This document shows, in pieces, positions 13,091 through 18,621 of a stretch of 18,621 bases of DNA. A program made the translations under genes and the position numbers. Each line of letters opens with the position of its first letter. Position 1 is the stretch's first letter. A model generated the notes under the pieces. That model was not told where the DNA came from. It made no database searches and worked only from the letters and a program-made list of their open reading frames with translations. Source of the stretch: Planctomycetaceae bacterium (lineage in GTDB: Bacteria > Planctomycetota > Planctomycetia > Pirellulales > Thermoguttaceae). The stretch is from the NCBI GenBank assembly GCA_015062085.1, contig SUVI01000071.1, positions 1-18,621 of the forward strand, read 5' to 3'.

Positions 13091-14830
13091 ATGAAACTCA
13101 CGAACGATACGCTGAAGACTTTTTTGTTTTTCGTCCTTGCGTTTTGCGCGCTCCTCCCGGCGATCTGGCTCTCGCGGCCGGAAGGGGAGACTTTCACGGC
13201 GGAAAAAATGGTGGAAAAGGTCCTTTTTCCCGAACTCCATGACGTCATGGACGTCGCGTCACTTTCGCTCGCAAGCGTAGAAAAAAGCGGACGGATCGCC
13301 CGGCTGGAAGTCCGCAAAGTAAACGGTCAGTGGATCCTTTCTTCTTTCAGCGGGTACCCGGCAAATGCGCAAAACCGAATGGTGGAAGTCGTTTCGGCTC
13401 TTTCCGGTCTGGAAGTGCTTCGTGTCGTGGGTGAGGATGCTGAGACGCGGAAAAAATGCGGAGTTCTCGAGCCGGAAGATTCGCAAAGTGCCGCCCCGGA
13501 AGAACGCGGGGACCAGATCGTCATCCGAAATGCAAGCGGAAAAGTCCTCCTCGATCTCATCCTCGGCCATGAAACGGAAGATGGGAGCGGGAAATACTAC
13601 GTTCGGCGCGGGGGACAGAATCCGGTCTACATCGTGAAGATGGATCCCTCAAAACTGTCCGCGAAATTCATTGACTGGATCGAGCGCGATCTGCTCAAGA
13701 TCCAGCCCTCCGACATCGGAAGTCTTTTTGCGCTGGATTGCCAGCTGGATCTTCATGCACAGGATCAAGGGACTGCCTTCAATCACCGCGGGCAGTTTTC
13801 GATCGAGCAGAAGTACTTGGAAGATCCGGACTGGGTCCTCGTTTCCAACCTCCGAATGTTCGGAAACGGAATGCGCGACATGGGAATGCCGACCGGAATG
13901 ACGCTGGATCTGCCGATGCTGCGAAAAGTCAGTCAGGCTTTGGCCGACATGCGGATCGCGAGCGTGCAGAGAAAACCCGAAGGGATCCTGAAAGCGTTTC
14001 GCACGCCGGAAAATATCCAGCTCACACAGGAACAGGATCTCATGCTCCAGAAATGCGGATTCTGCGTCCTTCCAATGAATTTGGGAAACGGCGTAGTGAA
14101 CTCCCTCTTCTCGACGGACGGACAGGTACACGTCTACACGAAAAACGGGATCGTCTACCGGCTCTTTTTCGGCGGGATCGCAGGACAGGAGGCGCTTGAG
14201 GATCTTGAGCTTGGAAACGGACGGAAATTCTACCGTTACCTGATCCTGACGGCAGACCTTTACCCGCAGGGGATCGAGCAGCCGAAACGGATGGAGCTGC
14301 CCCCTGCTCCGCCGGAAGACGCCGATGAAGCGGTCAAAGCACAGTACCGGGCTCAAAATCAGGCTCTGATCGAGATCAACGCGCAAGAGGATCGGATCTA
14401 CGAGGAAAAACTTGCCGACGCTCGCAAACGCGTCGAGAAAATGAACGAGCTTTTCGCGGACTGGTACTTCATCATTCCGGAGGACGTTTACCAGCAGATC
14501 CACCTCACGTACGCAAACGTCTTCATTTCGACGGAGGAGGCTGAAAAGAGAAAGCGCGAGGCGGAAGAAAAAGCGGAAACCCTGGAACCTGAAACGCATT
14601 CCGCGTCACAGTGCACCGACCCCAATTGCCCGCACGATCACGGTGAAACGGAAACGCCGGCTGCGGCAGAAACTGAAAACGCGGCAGAAACTGAAACGCA
14701 TTCCGCGTCACAGTGCACCGACCCGAACTGCCCGCACGATCACGGTGAAACGGAAACGCCGGCTGCGGCAGAAACACCGGCTGCGGTAAAAACTGGAGAC
14801 GCAGCAGAAACGGCGGGGAACGGAACGTGA
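13091..14830 (+). CDS. DUF4340 protein with a duplicated Cys/His tail
   Basis: The protein has 579 residues from the ATG at 13091; TAAGGA lies about 11 bases upstream, and the in-frame TTG at 13082 is too close to it. One N-terminal membrane helix (about 8-28) is followed by a long extracytoplasmic region with DUF4340 features (for example GQWILSSFSGYPANAQ and KYYVRRGGQNPVYIV). DUF4340 genes commonly follow gldG-like permeases, so it is probably the accessory subunit of this ABC system. From about residue 501 the tail contains two copies of SASQCTDPNCPHDHGETE 34 residues apart, giving C-x4-C-x-H-x-H (Cys508, Cys513, His515, His517; then Cys542, Cys547, His549, His551) in a Glu/Thr/Ala-rich linker. 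Metal binding is plausible but inferred. The gene overlaps folK by 4 bp. Confidence 0.88.
   Translation: MKLTNDTLKTFLFFVLAFCALLPAIWLSRPEGETFTAEKMVEKVLFPELHDVMDVASLSLASVEKSGRIARLEVRKVNGQWILSSFSGYPANAQNRMVEVVSALSGLEVLRVVGEDAETRKKCGVLEPEDSQSAAPEERGDQIVIRNASGKVLLDLILGHETEDGSGKYYVRRGGQNPVYIVKMDPSKLSAKFIDWIERDLLKIQPSDIGSLFALDCQLDLHAQDQGTAFNHRGQFSIEQKYLEDPDWVLVSNLRMFGNGMRDMGMPTGMTLDLPMLRKVSQALADMRIASVQRKPEGILKAFRTPENIQLTQEQDLMLQKCGFCVLPMNLGNGVVNSLFSTDGQVHVYTKNGIVYRLFFGGIAGQEALEDLELGNGRKFYRYLILTADLYPQGIEQPKRMELPPAPPEDADEAVKAQYRAQNQALIEINAQEDRIYEEKLADARKRVEKMNELFADWYFIIPEDVYQQIHLTYANVFISTEEAEKRKREAEEKAETLEPETHSASQCTDPNCPHDHGETETPAAAETENAAETETHSASQCTDPNCPHDHGETETPAAAETPAAVKTGDAAETAGNGT
14591..14776 (+). 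repeat. In-frame 102-bp duplication in the DUF4340 gene
   Basis: The second copy starts at 14693. About 83 bases match, with two differences, both synonymous (CCC AAT versus CCG AAC for Pro-Asn). The unit is exactly 34 codons, so the frame is kept. Confidence 0.92.
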
Positions 14831-15648
14831 CGCACGACGTACTGGCCGCATTTGGGGCGAATCTTGGAGACGGTGAGACGGTTTTTCGGAAGATCGAAAA
14901 GCGTCTGGCTCGGGATTTTGATGGTGTTCGAACCTCCTCTCTCCTGCGTACCAGAGCCGTGACGCTTTCAGACGAAAAATCGCCTGGCGTTCAGACTGGC
15001 GTTCAGACTGGCGTTCAGACTGGCGTTCAGACTGGCGTTCAGACTGTCTTTCCGCGGGGACCGGAGCCGGACTACTGGAACGCAGTCATTCAGATGCGCG
15101 TCCCGGAAGAGTGGAAGCCGGAGCGGTTTTTGAAGTACCTGCTGGCACTTGAAAAGGAATTTGGACGGAAACGGACCGGGAGTCCGGAGGAGCATTGGTC
15201 GGCGAGGACCGCGGATCTGGATCTTCTGCTTTGGGACGATCTGTTTCTGGATGCGGCACCGCACCTGGTCCTGCCGCACCCGATGATGCCGTGGCGGCGT
15301 TTCGTTTTGGAGCCGGCGTGCGAGCTTTCACCGGAAAGGATCCATCCACTGACAGGACAGAGTCTCGCAGAAATGCTTTCGGTCCTGAAAAAACGGGAAA
15401 GACCCGACGGAATGGACAGAATGAATGGAATGGATGAAATGGATGGAATGGCAGAAAAGGCCTCTCGCTTAGTGGAACGGGAACCATTCCTGCTCTGGGA
15501 CAGCATGGAGGCAGTGCCTCAAGAGCTTCTGGAACTTTCCCGAAAACGGAAATGTCCGCTCCTCGCCCGGCGCTGGGTCTGCCGAAACGGTGGATCGCCG
15601 GAAACATTCAGGAAGATCATCCAGCTGATCCGAAGACCGCCCAGCTGA
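14827..15648 (+). CDS. folK: 6-hydroxymethyl-7,8-dihydropterin pyrophosphokinase (HPPK), extended
   Basis: The protein has 273 residues, against about 160-180 for usual HPPK. It starts with GTG inside the stop of the previous gene (GTGA), suggesting translational coupling. It transfers pyrophosphate from ATP to hydroxymethyl-dihydropterin in folate synthesis, in the cytoplasm. Evidence: FGANLGDGE near the N-terminus, DYWNAVIQM, and the HPPK signature HWSARTADLDLLLW (about 122-135) followed by LPHPMMPWRRFVLEP. Two oddities: five GVQT repeats (54-73) fall where catalytic loop 2 lies in E. coli HPPK, and about 85 extra C-terminal residues begin with a Met/Asp/Gly-rich repeat (GMDRMNGMDEMDGM) and have no domain I recognise. 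The stop lies in a 20-bp duplication (15621-15654). Confidence 0.92.
   Translation: MTHDVLAAFGANLGDGETVFRKIEKRLARDFDGVRTSSLLRTRAVTLSDEKSPGVQTGVQTGVQTGVQTGVQTVFPRGPEPDYWNAVIQMRVPEEWKPERFLKYLLALEKEFGRKRTGSPEEHWSARTADLDLLLWDDLFLDAAPHLVLPHPMMPWRRFVLEPACELSPERIHPLTGQSLAEMLSVLKKRERPDGMDRMNGMDEMDGMAEKASRLVEREPFLLWDSMEAVPQELLELSRKRKCPLLARRWVCRNGGSPETFRKIIQLIRRPPS
14986..15045 (+). repeat. 12-bp in-frame array in folK (GVQT x5)
   Basis: Five perfect GGCGTTCAGACT copies encode Gly-Val-Gln-Thr five times. All copies are identical at the DNA level, including third positions, which points to a recent expansion. Confidence 0.95.
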
Positions 15649-15654
15649 TCCGAA
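15621..15654. repeat. 20-bp direct duplication at the folK stop
   Basis: CCAGCTGATCCGAA occurs at 15621 and 15641. In the first copy CTG ATC is read in frame; in the second the shift makes AGC TGA, the stop. Confidence 0.85.
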
Positions 15655-15730
15655 AGTCACGCTTTTCGGTGAGTTTTCAGTGCCTTCAGCGGTGAAACTG
15701 CTCCGCAGTCAGCGGATGGACCGTAAATTT

Positions 15731-15799
15731 TTGACAGCCCGTTTGGAAAGTTTCCATTTCAGGTAAAATTTATTTCAGAAAACCATCTTTTCATTTCAG
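15731..15799 (+). promoter_or_regulatory. Possible panC promoter/operator region
   Basis: TTGACA (15731-15736) and TAAAAT (15764-15769) are both good boxes, but 27 bases apart, too far for one sigma70 promoter. TGGAAA-G-TTTCCA (15744-15756), a perfect dyad, sits between them. ATTTCAG occurs three times (15756, 15772, 15793). A TTTGGA at 15742 could act as a weak -35 box with 16-base spacing. The assignment is tentative. Confidence 0.35.
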
Positions 15800-15814
15800 A
15801 AAGTTGAAAAAATC

Positions 15815-16687
15815 ATGAAACCTCAAGTCGTGCGTGAGTGCACGGAGCTGCACTCGGTCGTGAAATCGCTTCATCTTCAAAATCTGCGCGTTGGTCTCGT
15901 ACCGACGATGGGGGCGCTCCATGCCGGACACATTTCGCTCGTGAAAGAATCACTGAAGCAGTCCGACTGGACGATCGTGTCCATTTTCGTAAATCCGACG
16001 CAGTTCGCGCCGGGCGAAGATTTCGAGAAGTACCCGCGTACGCTGGAAAATGACCTTGCGCTGCTTGAAGAAGTCAACGAAAAGGAGAACATCATCGTTT
16101 TCACGCCGTCAGCGGACGAAATGTATCCGAAAAACTTCCACACTTACGTAGACGTCGCAGGTGCTGCGCTTCCGCTTGAGGGAACGTTTCGGCCAACGCA
16201 TTTTCGCGGTGTCGCGACGGTCGTCCTGAAGCTCTTCAACATGACGCAGGCCGATATTGCGTTTTTCGGCCAAAAAGACTTCCAACAGGTCCAGGTCATC
16301 CGCCAATTCGTTCGGGATCTGAACGTTCCGATCGAGATCCAAATGTGCCCGATCATTCGCGAAGCGGACGGCTTGGCGATGAGTTCCCGCAATCGGTACC
16401 TTTCTCCGGAAGCGCGTACGCGTGCGCTCTGCCTCTCGCAAAGTCTGGAAAAAGCCCGCGAAATGATCCTGCATGACGGATGCCGAAGCCGAAGTACAGT
16501 CGACGCGGCGATCCGTGCGATCTTGGCGCATCCGAATCATTCCGCGGACTACGTCGCTATCGTGGATCCGGAAACGCTTTTGCCTGCGGAAGACGACGAG
16601 ATCCAGCTTCCCGCCGCGATTTTACTTGCAGTGCGGGTAGACGATACGCGGCTGATCGACAATCTGCTGATCGAGTCGGAAAACTGA
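15815..16687 (+). CDS. panC: Pantoate--beta-alanine ligase (pantothenate synthetase)
   Basis: This 290-residue protein has the usual family length and is complete. It joins pantoate and beta-alanine with ATP to give pantothenate, the CoA precursor, in the cytoplasm. Clear family motifs: VPTMGALHAGH (29-39) containing the HxGH nucleotidyltransferase motif (His36, His39), NPTQFAPGEDFEKYPR, FFGQKDFQQVQVIRQFVRDL and MSSRNRYLS, which contribute to the ATP and pantoate sites. The ribosome-binding site is weak (AGAAAG). It lies 66 bp upstream of lgt in the same direction and may be co-transcribed with it; panB and panD are not here. Confidence 0.97.
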   Translation: MKPQVVRECTELHSVVKSLHLQNLRVGLVPTMGALHAGHISLVKESLKQSDWTIVSIFVNPTQFAPGEDFEKYPRTLENDLALLEEVNEKENIIVFTPSADEMYPKNFHTYVDVAGAALPLEGTFRPTHFRGVATVVLKLFNMTQADIAFFGQKDFQQVQVIRQFVRDLNVPIEIQMCPIIREADGLAMSSRNRYLSPEARTRALCLSQSLEKAREMILHDGCRSRSTVDAAIRAILAHPNHSADYVAIVDPETLLPAEDDEIQLPAAILLAVRVDDTRLIDNLLIESEN

Positions 16688-16753
16688 CGGTTTATCCAGC
16701 GGTCCTTCAGGGAAGATCTCCCGAGTCCCCTTGCATAGAAAAGAGATGAACGC

Positions 16754-18139
16754 ATGCACCAGACGCTTTTTTTCATTCCGTACGAAATTTTTGGTCTGCC
16801 GCTTTTTGGTTTTGGGATCCTCGCGGTCCTTTGGGGGATCGGCATCATTGCCGGCTGGTTCCTCTATCGAAAATACGCACCGGAAAAATCCGTTTCCGAA
16901 GGTCTTCAAGTGCTGGGGCTTGCGCTTTTCAGCGGCTTTCTTGTCTGCTGGCTCCTTCCCAAGGCGGGCTGTGCGGCAGGGATCCCGATCCGTGCTTACG
17001 GTACGATGATGCTCCTTGGGATCCTGCTTTCCTTTGGTCTTGCCGTCTGGCGGGCGCCGCGGTACGGCTTCACGGCACAGCACATCCAGGAGATCCTGTT
17101 CTGGCTCTGCATTCCGGGAATTTTAGGAGCGCGTCTCTTTTACGTCATCGAGTACTGGGATTCGTTCAAAGCTCCGACACTTGGACAGACGCTCGCCAAC
17201 ATCGCGAACATTCCAGAGGGCGGACTGGTCGTGTACGGCTCCATCATCGGCGGGTTTCTCGGCGGAGTCGTCTATCTGCTCTGGAAACGGCTCTCCATTC
17301 TCCGAATGATGGATCTGCTTGCCCCCTGCATGATGCTGGGACTCGCACTGGGACGGCTCGGCTGCTTTCTGAACGGATGCTGTTTCGGCGGGGTGTGCGA
17401 TGCCGCGCATGAACACTGGGGCGTGCATTTTCCAGCCGGAAGTCCTCCGTTTGAGCAGCAGCTCGCAGAGGGAAAGATCCATCTCGATCCGCATGACCTC
17501 TACCACGGAATGCGCTTTGCGAGTGACCGAAATCCGCGAACGGCTCCCGCTCCGACTTTCGTTGAGGCAGTTTCTCCGGGAAGTAAAGCAGCAAAAAACG
17601 GGATCCAGGCCGGGGATTACGTTCTGAGCATCCAAGGGATCGAGACGCCGGAACGCGAGACCGTCATTCAGGCGCTCATCTGGGGAACGCGTCAGAGCGG
17701 AAAGATCGAAATGACGCTTTCTCGCTTTGACGGAACGGCAGAAAAAACAAAAACCGTCTCCTGGACGACGCTGGAGTCTTCCGGCCCCGTCAGCCTCGCA
17801 GTCTATCCAACGCAGCTCTACTCAAGCGTTAATGCGCTTCTCGTGTGCGGCACACTGCTGCTTTACTCGCGTTTCCGCCGTCATGCGTCGGGGATCGGAC
17901 AGAAATTCGACGGGGAAACGTTTGCGCTTTTCCTCACGCTTTACCCCATCACGCGCTTCATTCTCGAAATGATCCGTACGGATGAAGCCTCGGCGTTCGG
18001 AACGGGACTGAGCATCTCGCAAAATGTCTCGCTCGTGCTTCTCCTTGCCGCCGCCGGCGTCTGGGCTTTCGTTTTACTCCGTCCGCACGATGAATGCCGA
18101 AAAATGTGCATCAACGCAGAAAACGCTGAAAAACGCTGA
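16754..18139 (+). CDS. lgt: Prolipoprotein diacylglyceryl transferase with an inserted PDZ-like domain
   Basis: The protein has 461 residues, against about 290 in E. coli. Lgt moves diacylglycerol from phosphatidylglycerol to the lipobox Cys of prolipoproteins in the inner membrane. Lgt motifs: GARLFYVIEYW (125-135), GRLGCFLNGCCFG (200-212, matching GRxGNFxNGE), YPTQLY (351-356) and RFILEMIRTDE (401-411). The EGGLVVYGSIIGG stretch (155-167) has Tyr161 where E. coli Lgt has His103. Between the signature and YPTQLY, residues about 215-345 are an insertion; 268-338 read as a PDZ-like domain (VEAVSPGSKAAKNGIQAGDYVLSIQG). By Lgt topology this loop should face the periplasm. The N-terminus also carries an extra hydrophobic stretch, and the last residues (NAENAEKR) come from a 10-nt repeat. 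The start has only a weak AAGAGA site. Confidence 0.93.
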   Translation: MHQTLFFIPYEIFGLPLFGFGILAVLWGIGIIAGWFLYRKYAPEKSVSEGLQVLGLALFSGFLVCWLLPKAGCAAGIPIRAYGTMMLLGILLSFGLAVWRAPRYGFTAQHIQEILFWLCIPGILGARLFYVIEYWDSFKAPTLGQTLANIANIPEGGLVVYGSIIGGFLGGVVYLLWKRLSILRMMDLLAPCMMLGLALGRLGCFLNGCCFGGVCDAAHEHWGVHFPAGSPPFEQQLAEGKIHLDPHDLYHGMRFASDRNPRTAPAPTFVEAVSPGSKAAKNGIQAGDYVLSIQGIETPERETVIQALIWGTRQSGKIEMTLSRFDGTAEKTKTVSWTTLESSGPVSLAVYPTQLYSSVNALLVCGTLLLYSRFRRHASGIGQKFDGETFALFLTLYPITRFILEMIRTDEASAFGTGLSISQNVSLVLLLAAAGVWAFVLLRPHDECRKMCINAENAEKR

Positions 18140-18150
18140 AAAACGCTGAA
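18121..18150. repeat. 10-bp tandem array across the lgt stop
   Basis: There are three perfect AAACGCTGAA units, with degenerate copies on both sides (from about 18111 and to 18157). The TGA of the second unit is the lgt stop; the third puts TGA in another frame. Confidence 0.9.
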
Positions 18151-18166
18151 AAATGCAGGGAAATGA

Positions 18167-18182
18167 CTCTCGTGAACGAGAG
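18167..18182. other. Small hairpin after lgt
   Basis: CTCTCG-TGAA-CGAGAG is a perfect 6-bp stem. GAAAATACC follows, not a T-run, so it is not an ordinary intrinsic terminator for lgt. The rest of 18140-18249 is A-rich with nothing else I can name. Confidence 0.5.
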
Positions 18183-18249
18183 GAAAATACCATGAAAAAC
18201 GGGTGAGAAAGAAAATTTGGAAAAATTTTAAAAATTCCGCTTCACCCCC

Positions 18250-18277
18250 TTGACAAAAAAACGCGATGTGGTATACT
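18250..18277 (+). promoter_or_regulatory. Strong sigma70-like promoter for tRNA-Phe
   Basis: TTGACA (18250-18255), 16 bases, TATACT (18272-18277), preceded by CACCCCC. The roughly 45-nt leader contains two small stems, AGGC/GCCT and TGAAAG/CTTTCA, just before the mature tRNA 5' end. Confidence 0.85.
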
Positions 18278-18327
18278 GTGTCACATGATTGAGGGATGAA
18301 GGCAAACGCCTGAAAGACTTCTTTCAA

Positions 18328-18400
18328 GGGTAGGTAGCTCAGTAGGTAGAGCACGGCCCTGAAAAGGCCGGTGTGGTCAGTTCGATCCTGACCCTGCCCA
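18328..18400 (+). tRNA. tRNA-Phe (anticodon GAA)
   Basis: All four arms fold over 73 nt. The acceptor GGGTAGG pairs with CCTGCCC with one U-G wobble. The D arm is GCTC/GAGC, the anticodon stem CGGCC/GGCCG closes the loop CTGAAAA, and the T arm is GTCAG/CTGAC with loop TTCGATC. The loop gives anticodon GAA (Phe). The discriminator is A, and no CCA is encoded (TTC follows), so CCA must be added by the nucleotidyltransferase. Confidence 0.97.
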
Positions 18401-18406
18401 TTCAAT

Positions 18407-18435
18407 AGCCTGCACGTTTGGTGCGGGCTTTTTTT
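18407..18435 (+). terminator. Intrinsic terminator of tRNA-Phe
   Basis: AGCCTGCAC (18407-18415) pairs with GTGCGGGCT (18421-18429), with one U-G wobble, around GTTTG. Seven T in a row (18429-18435) end the stem. Confidence 0.93.
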
Positions 18436-18507
18436 ATGGAAAGCCGGGACTCTGGCAATTTTTTCCGGACACGCCGGACTCTGCATTCTTTTCCCATTCT
18501 GCATCAA

Positions 18508-18542
18508 AAAACTCCTCCAGGCAAACCGTCTGGAGGAGTTTT
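18508..18542. terminator. Bidirectional intrinsic terminator
   Basis: A 13-bp perfect stem, AAAACTCCTCCAG (18508-18520) with CTGGAGGAGTTTT (18530-18542), around a 9-base loop. An A-run on the left and T-run on the right let it work on both strands; the minus strand has six T. It probably ends a minus-strand gene entering from the right edge. Confidence 0.88.
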
Positions 18543-18594
18543 CAGGTTTCTGAGATGCGTTGGACGCAAGTCTTTCGTTTTTCTCTGTCCTATC

Positions 18595-18621
18595 TTAAAA
18601 TTCCAACTGCCACATCCACTC
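18595..18621 (-). CDS. Possible 3' end of a minus-strand gene cut by the window edge
   Basis: On the minus strand the last 27 bases read Glu-Trp-Met-Trp-Gln-Leu-Glu-Phe-stop. Only eight codons are visible. The support is the strong terminator 53 bases beyond the stop in the right orientation. Other frames cannot be excluded and no function can be given. Confidence 0.25.
   Translation of the reverse strand, partial: EWMWQLEF

Noticed and set aside
13649..14599. 316-residue minus-strand open frame
   Set aside because: It is antisense to the DUF4340 gene and has no domain or start signal.

Overview
The window looks like a chromosomal segment of a Planctomycetes-type bacterium, perhaps one of the host-associated Pirellulales/Thermoguttaceae lineages. 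This is inferred from gene style, not from a marker gene. The signs are a short STAS protein with a FLSSAALGKL core, an ABC-2 permease fused to a GldG-like domain, a DUF4340 neighbour, a YhaM-like OB+HD protein, and a prolipoprotein diacylglyceryl transferase with an inserted PDZ-like domain. I see no transposase, integrase, plasmid or phage gene, and no CRISPR array.

Layout. Bases 1-668 carry no convincing gene; they hold a 191-bp tandem repeat with several strong dyads. From 669 to 3870 three genes run on the minus strand: a secreted Asp-box (sialidase-like) protein, a one-helix membrane protein of unknown function, and a Ser-type alpha/beta hydrolase. Divergent from these, 4323-6289 holds an RsbW-like anti-sigma kinase, a STAS anti-anti-sigma factor and an Asp-nucleophile alpha/beta hydrolase of the haloalkane dehalogenase/OleB type. 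A repeat-rich gap (6290-6939) precedes a secreted glycerophosphodiester phosphodiesterase with its own promoter and a perfect terminator. A sigma70-like promoter at 8081-8109 then leads a probable operon: YhaM-like nuclease, GldA-like ABC ATPase, fused permease/GldG protein, DUF4340 protein and folK, the last overlapping its neighbour by 4 bp. After a gap with possible control sites come panC and lgt. The window closes with a tRNA-Phe(GAA) gene with promoter and terminator, then a bidirectional terminator that suggests a convergent gene just beyond the right edge.

How the parts relate. The RsbW-like kinase and STAS protein form a classic partner-switching pair, but no sigma factor or PP2C phosphatase is visible here. 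The ATPase, permease/GldG and DUF4340 proteins should together form one envelope ABC system. FolK (folate), PanC (pantothenate/CoA) and Lgt (lipoprotein maturation) are housekeeping genes.

The most unusual aspect is the repeat landscape. Many gene ends are followed by, or end inside, a short tandem array, each with a different unit of 8-14 nt (20 nt at folK). In-frame arrays also sit inside folK and the DUF4340 gene. In the 191-bp repeat, one hairpin differs between copies at four base pairs, and every change is compensated, which suggests selection on the folded structure. That repeat also shares sequence with a second, inverted repeat at 6480-6735, so both appear to belong to one interspersed family.
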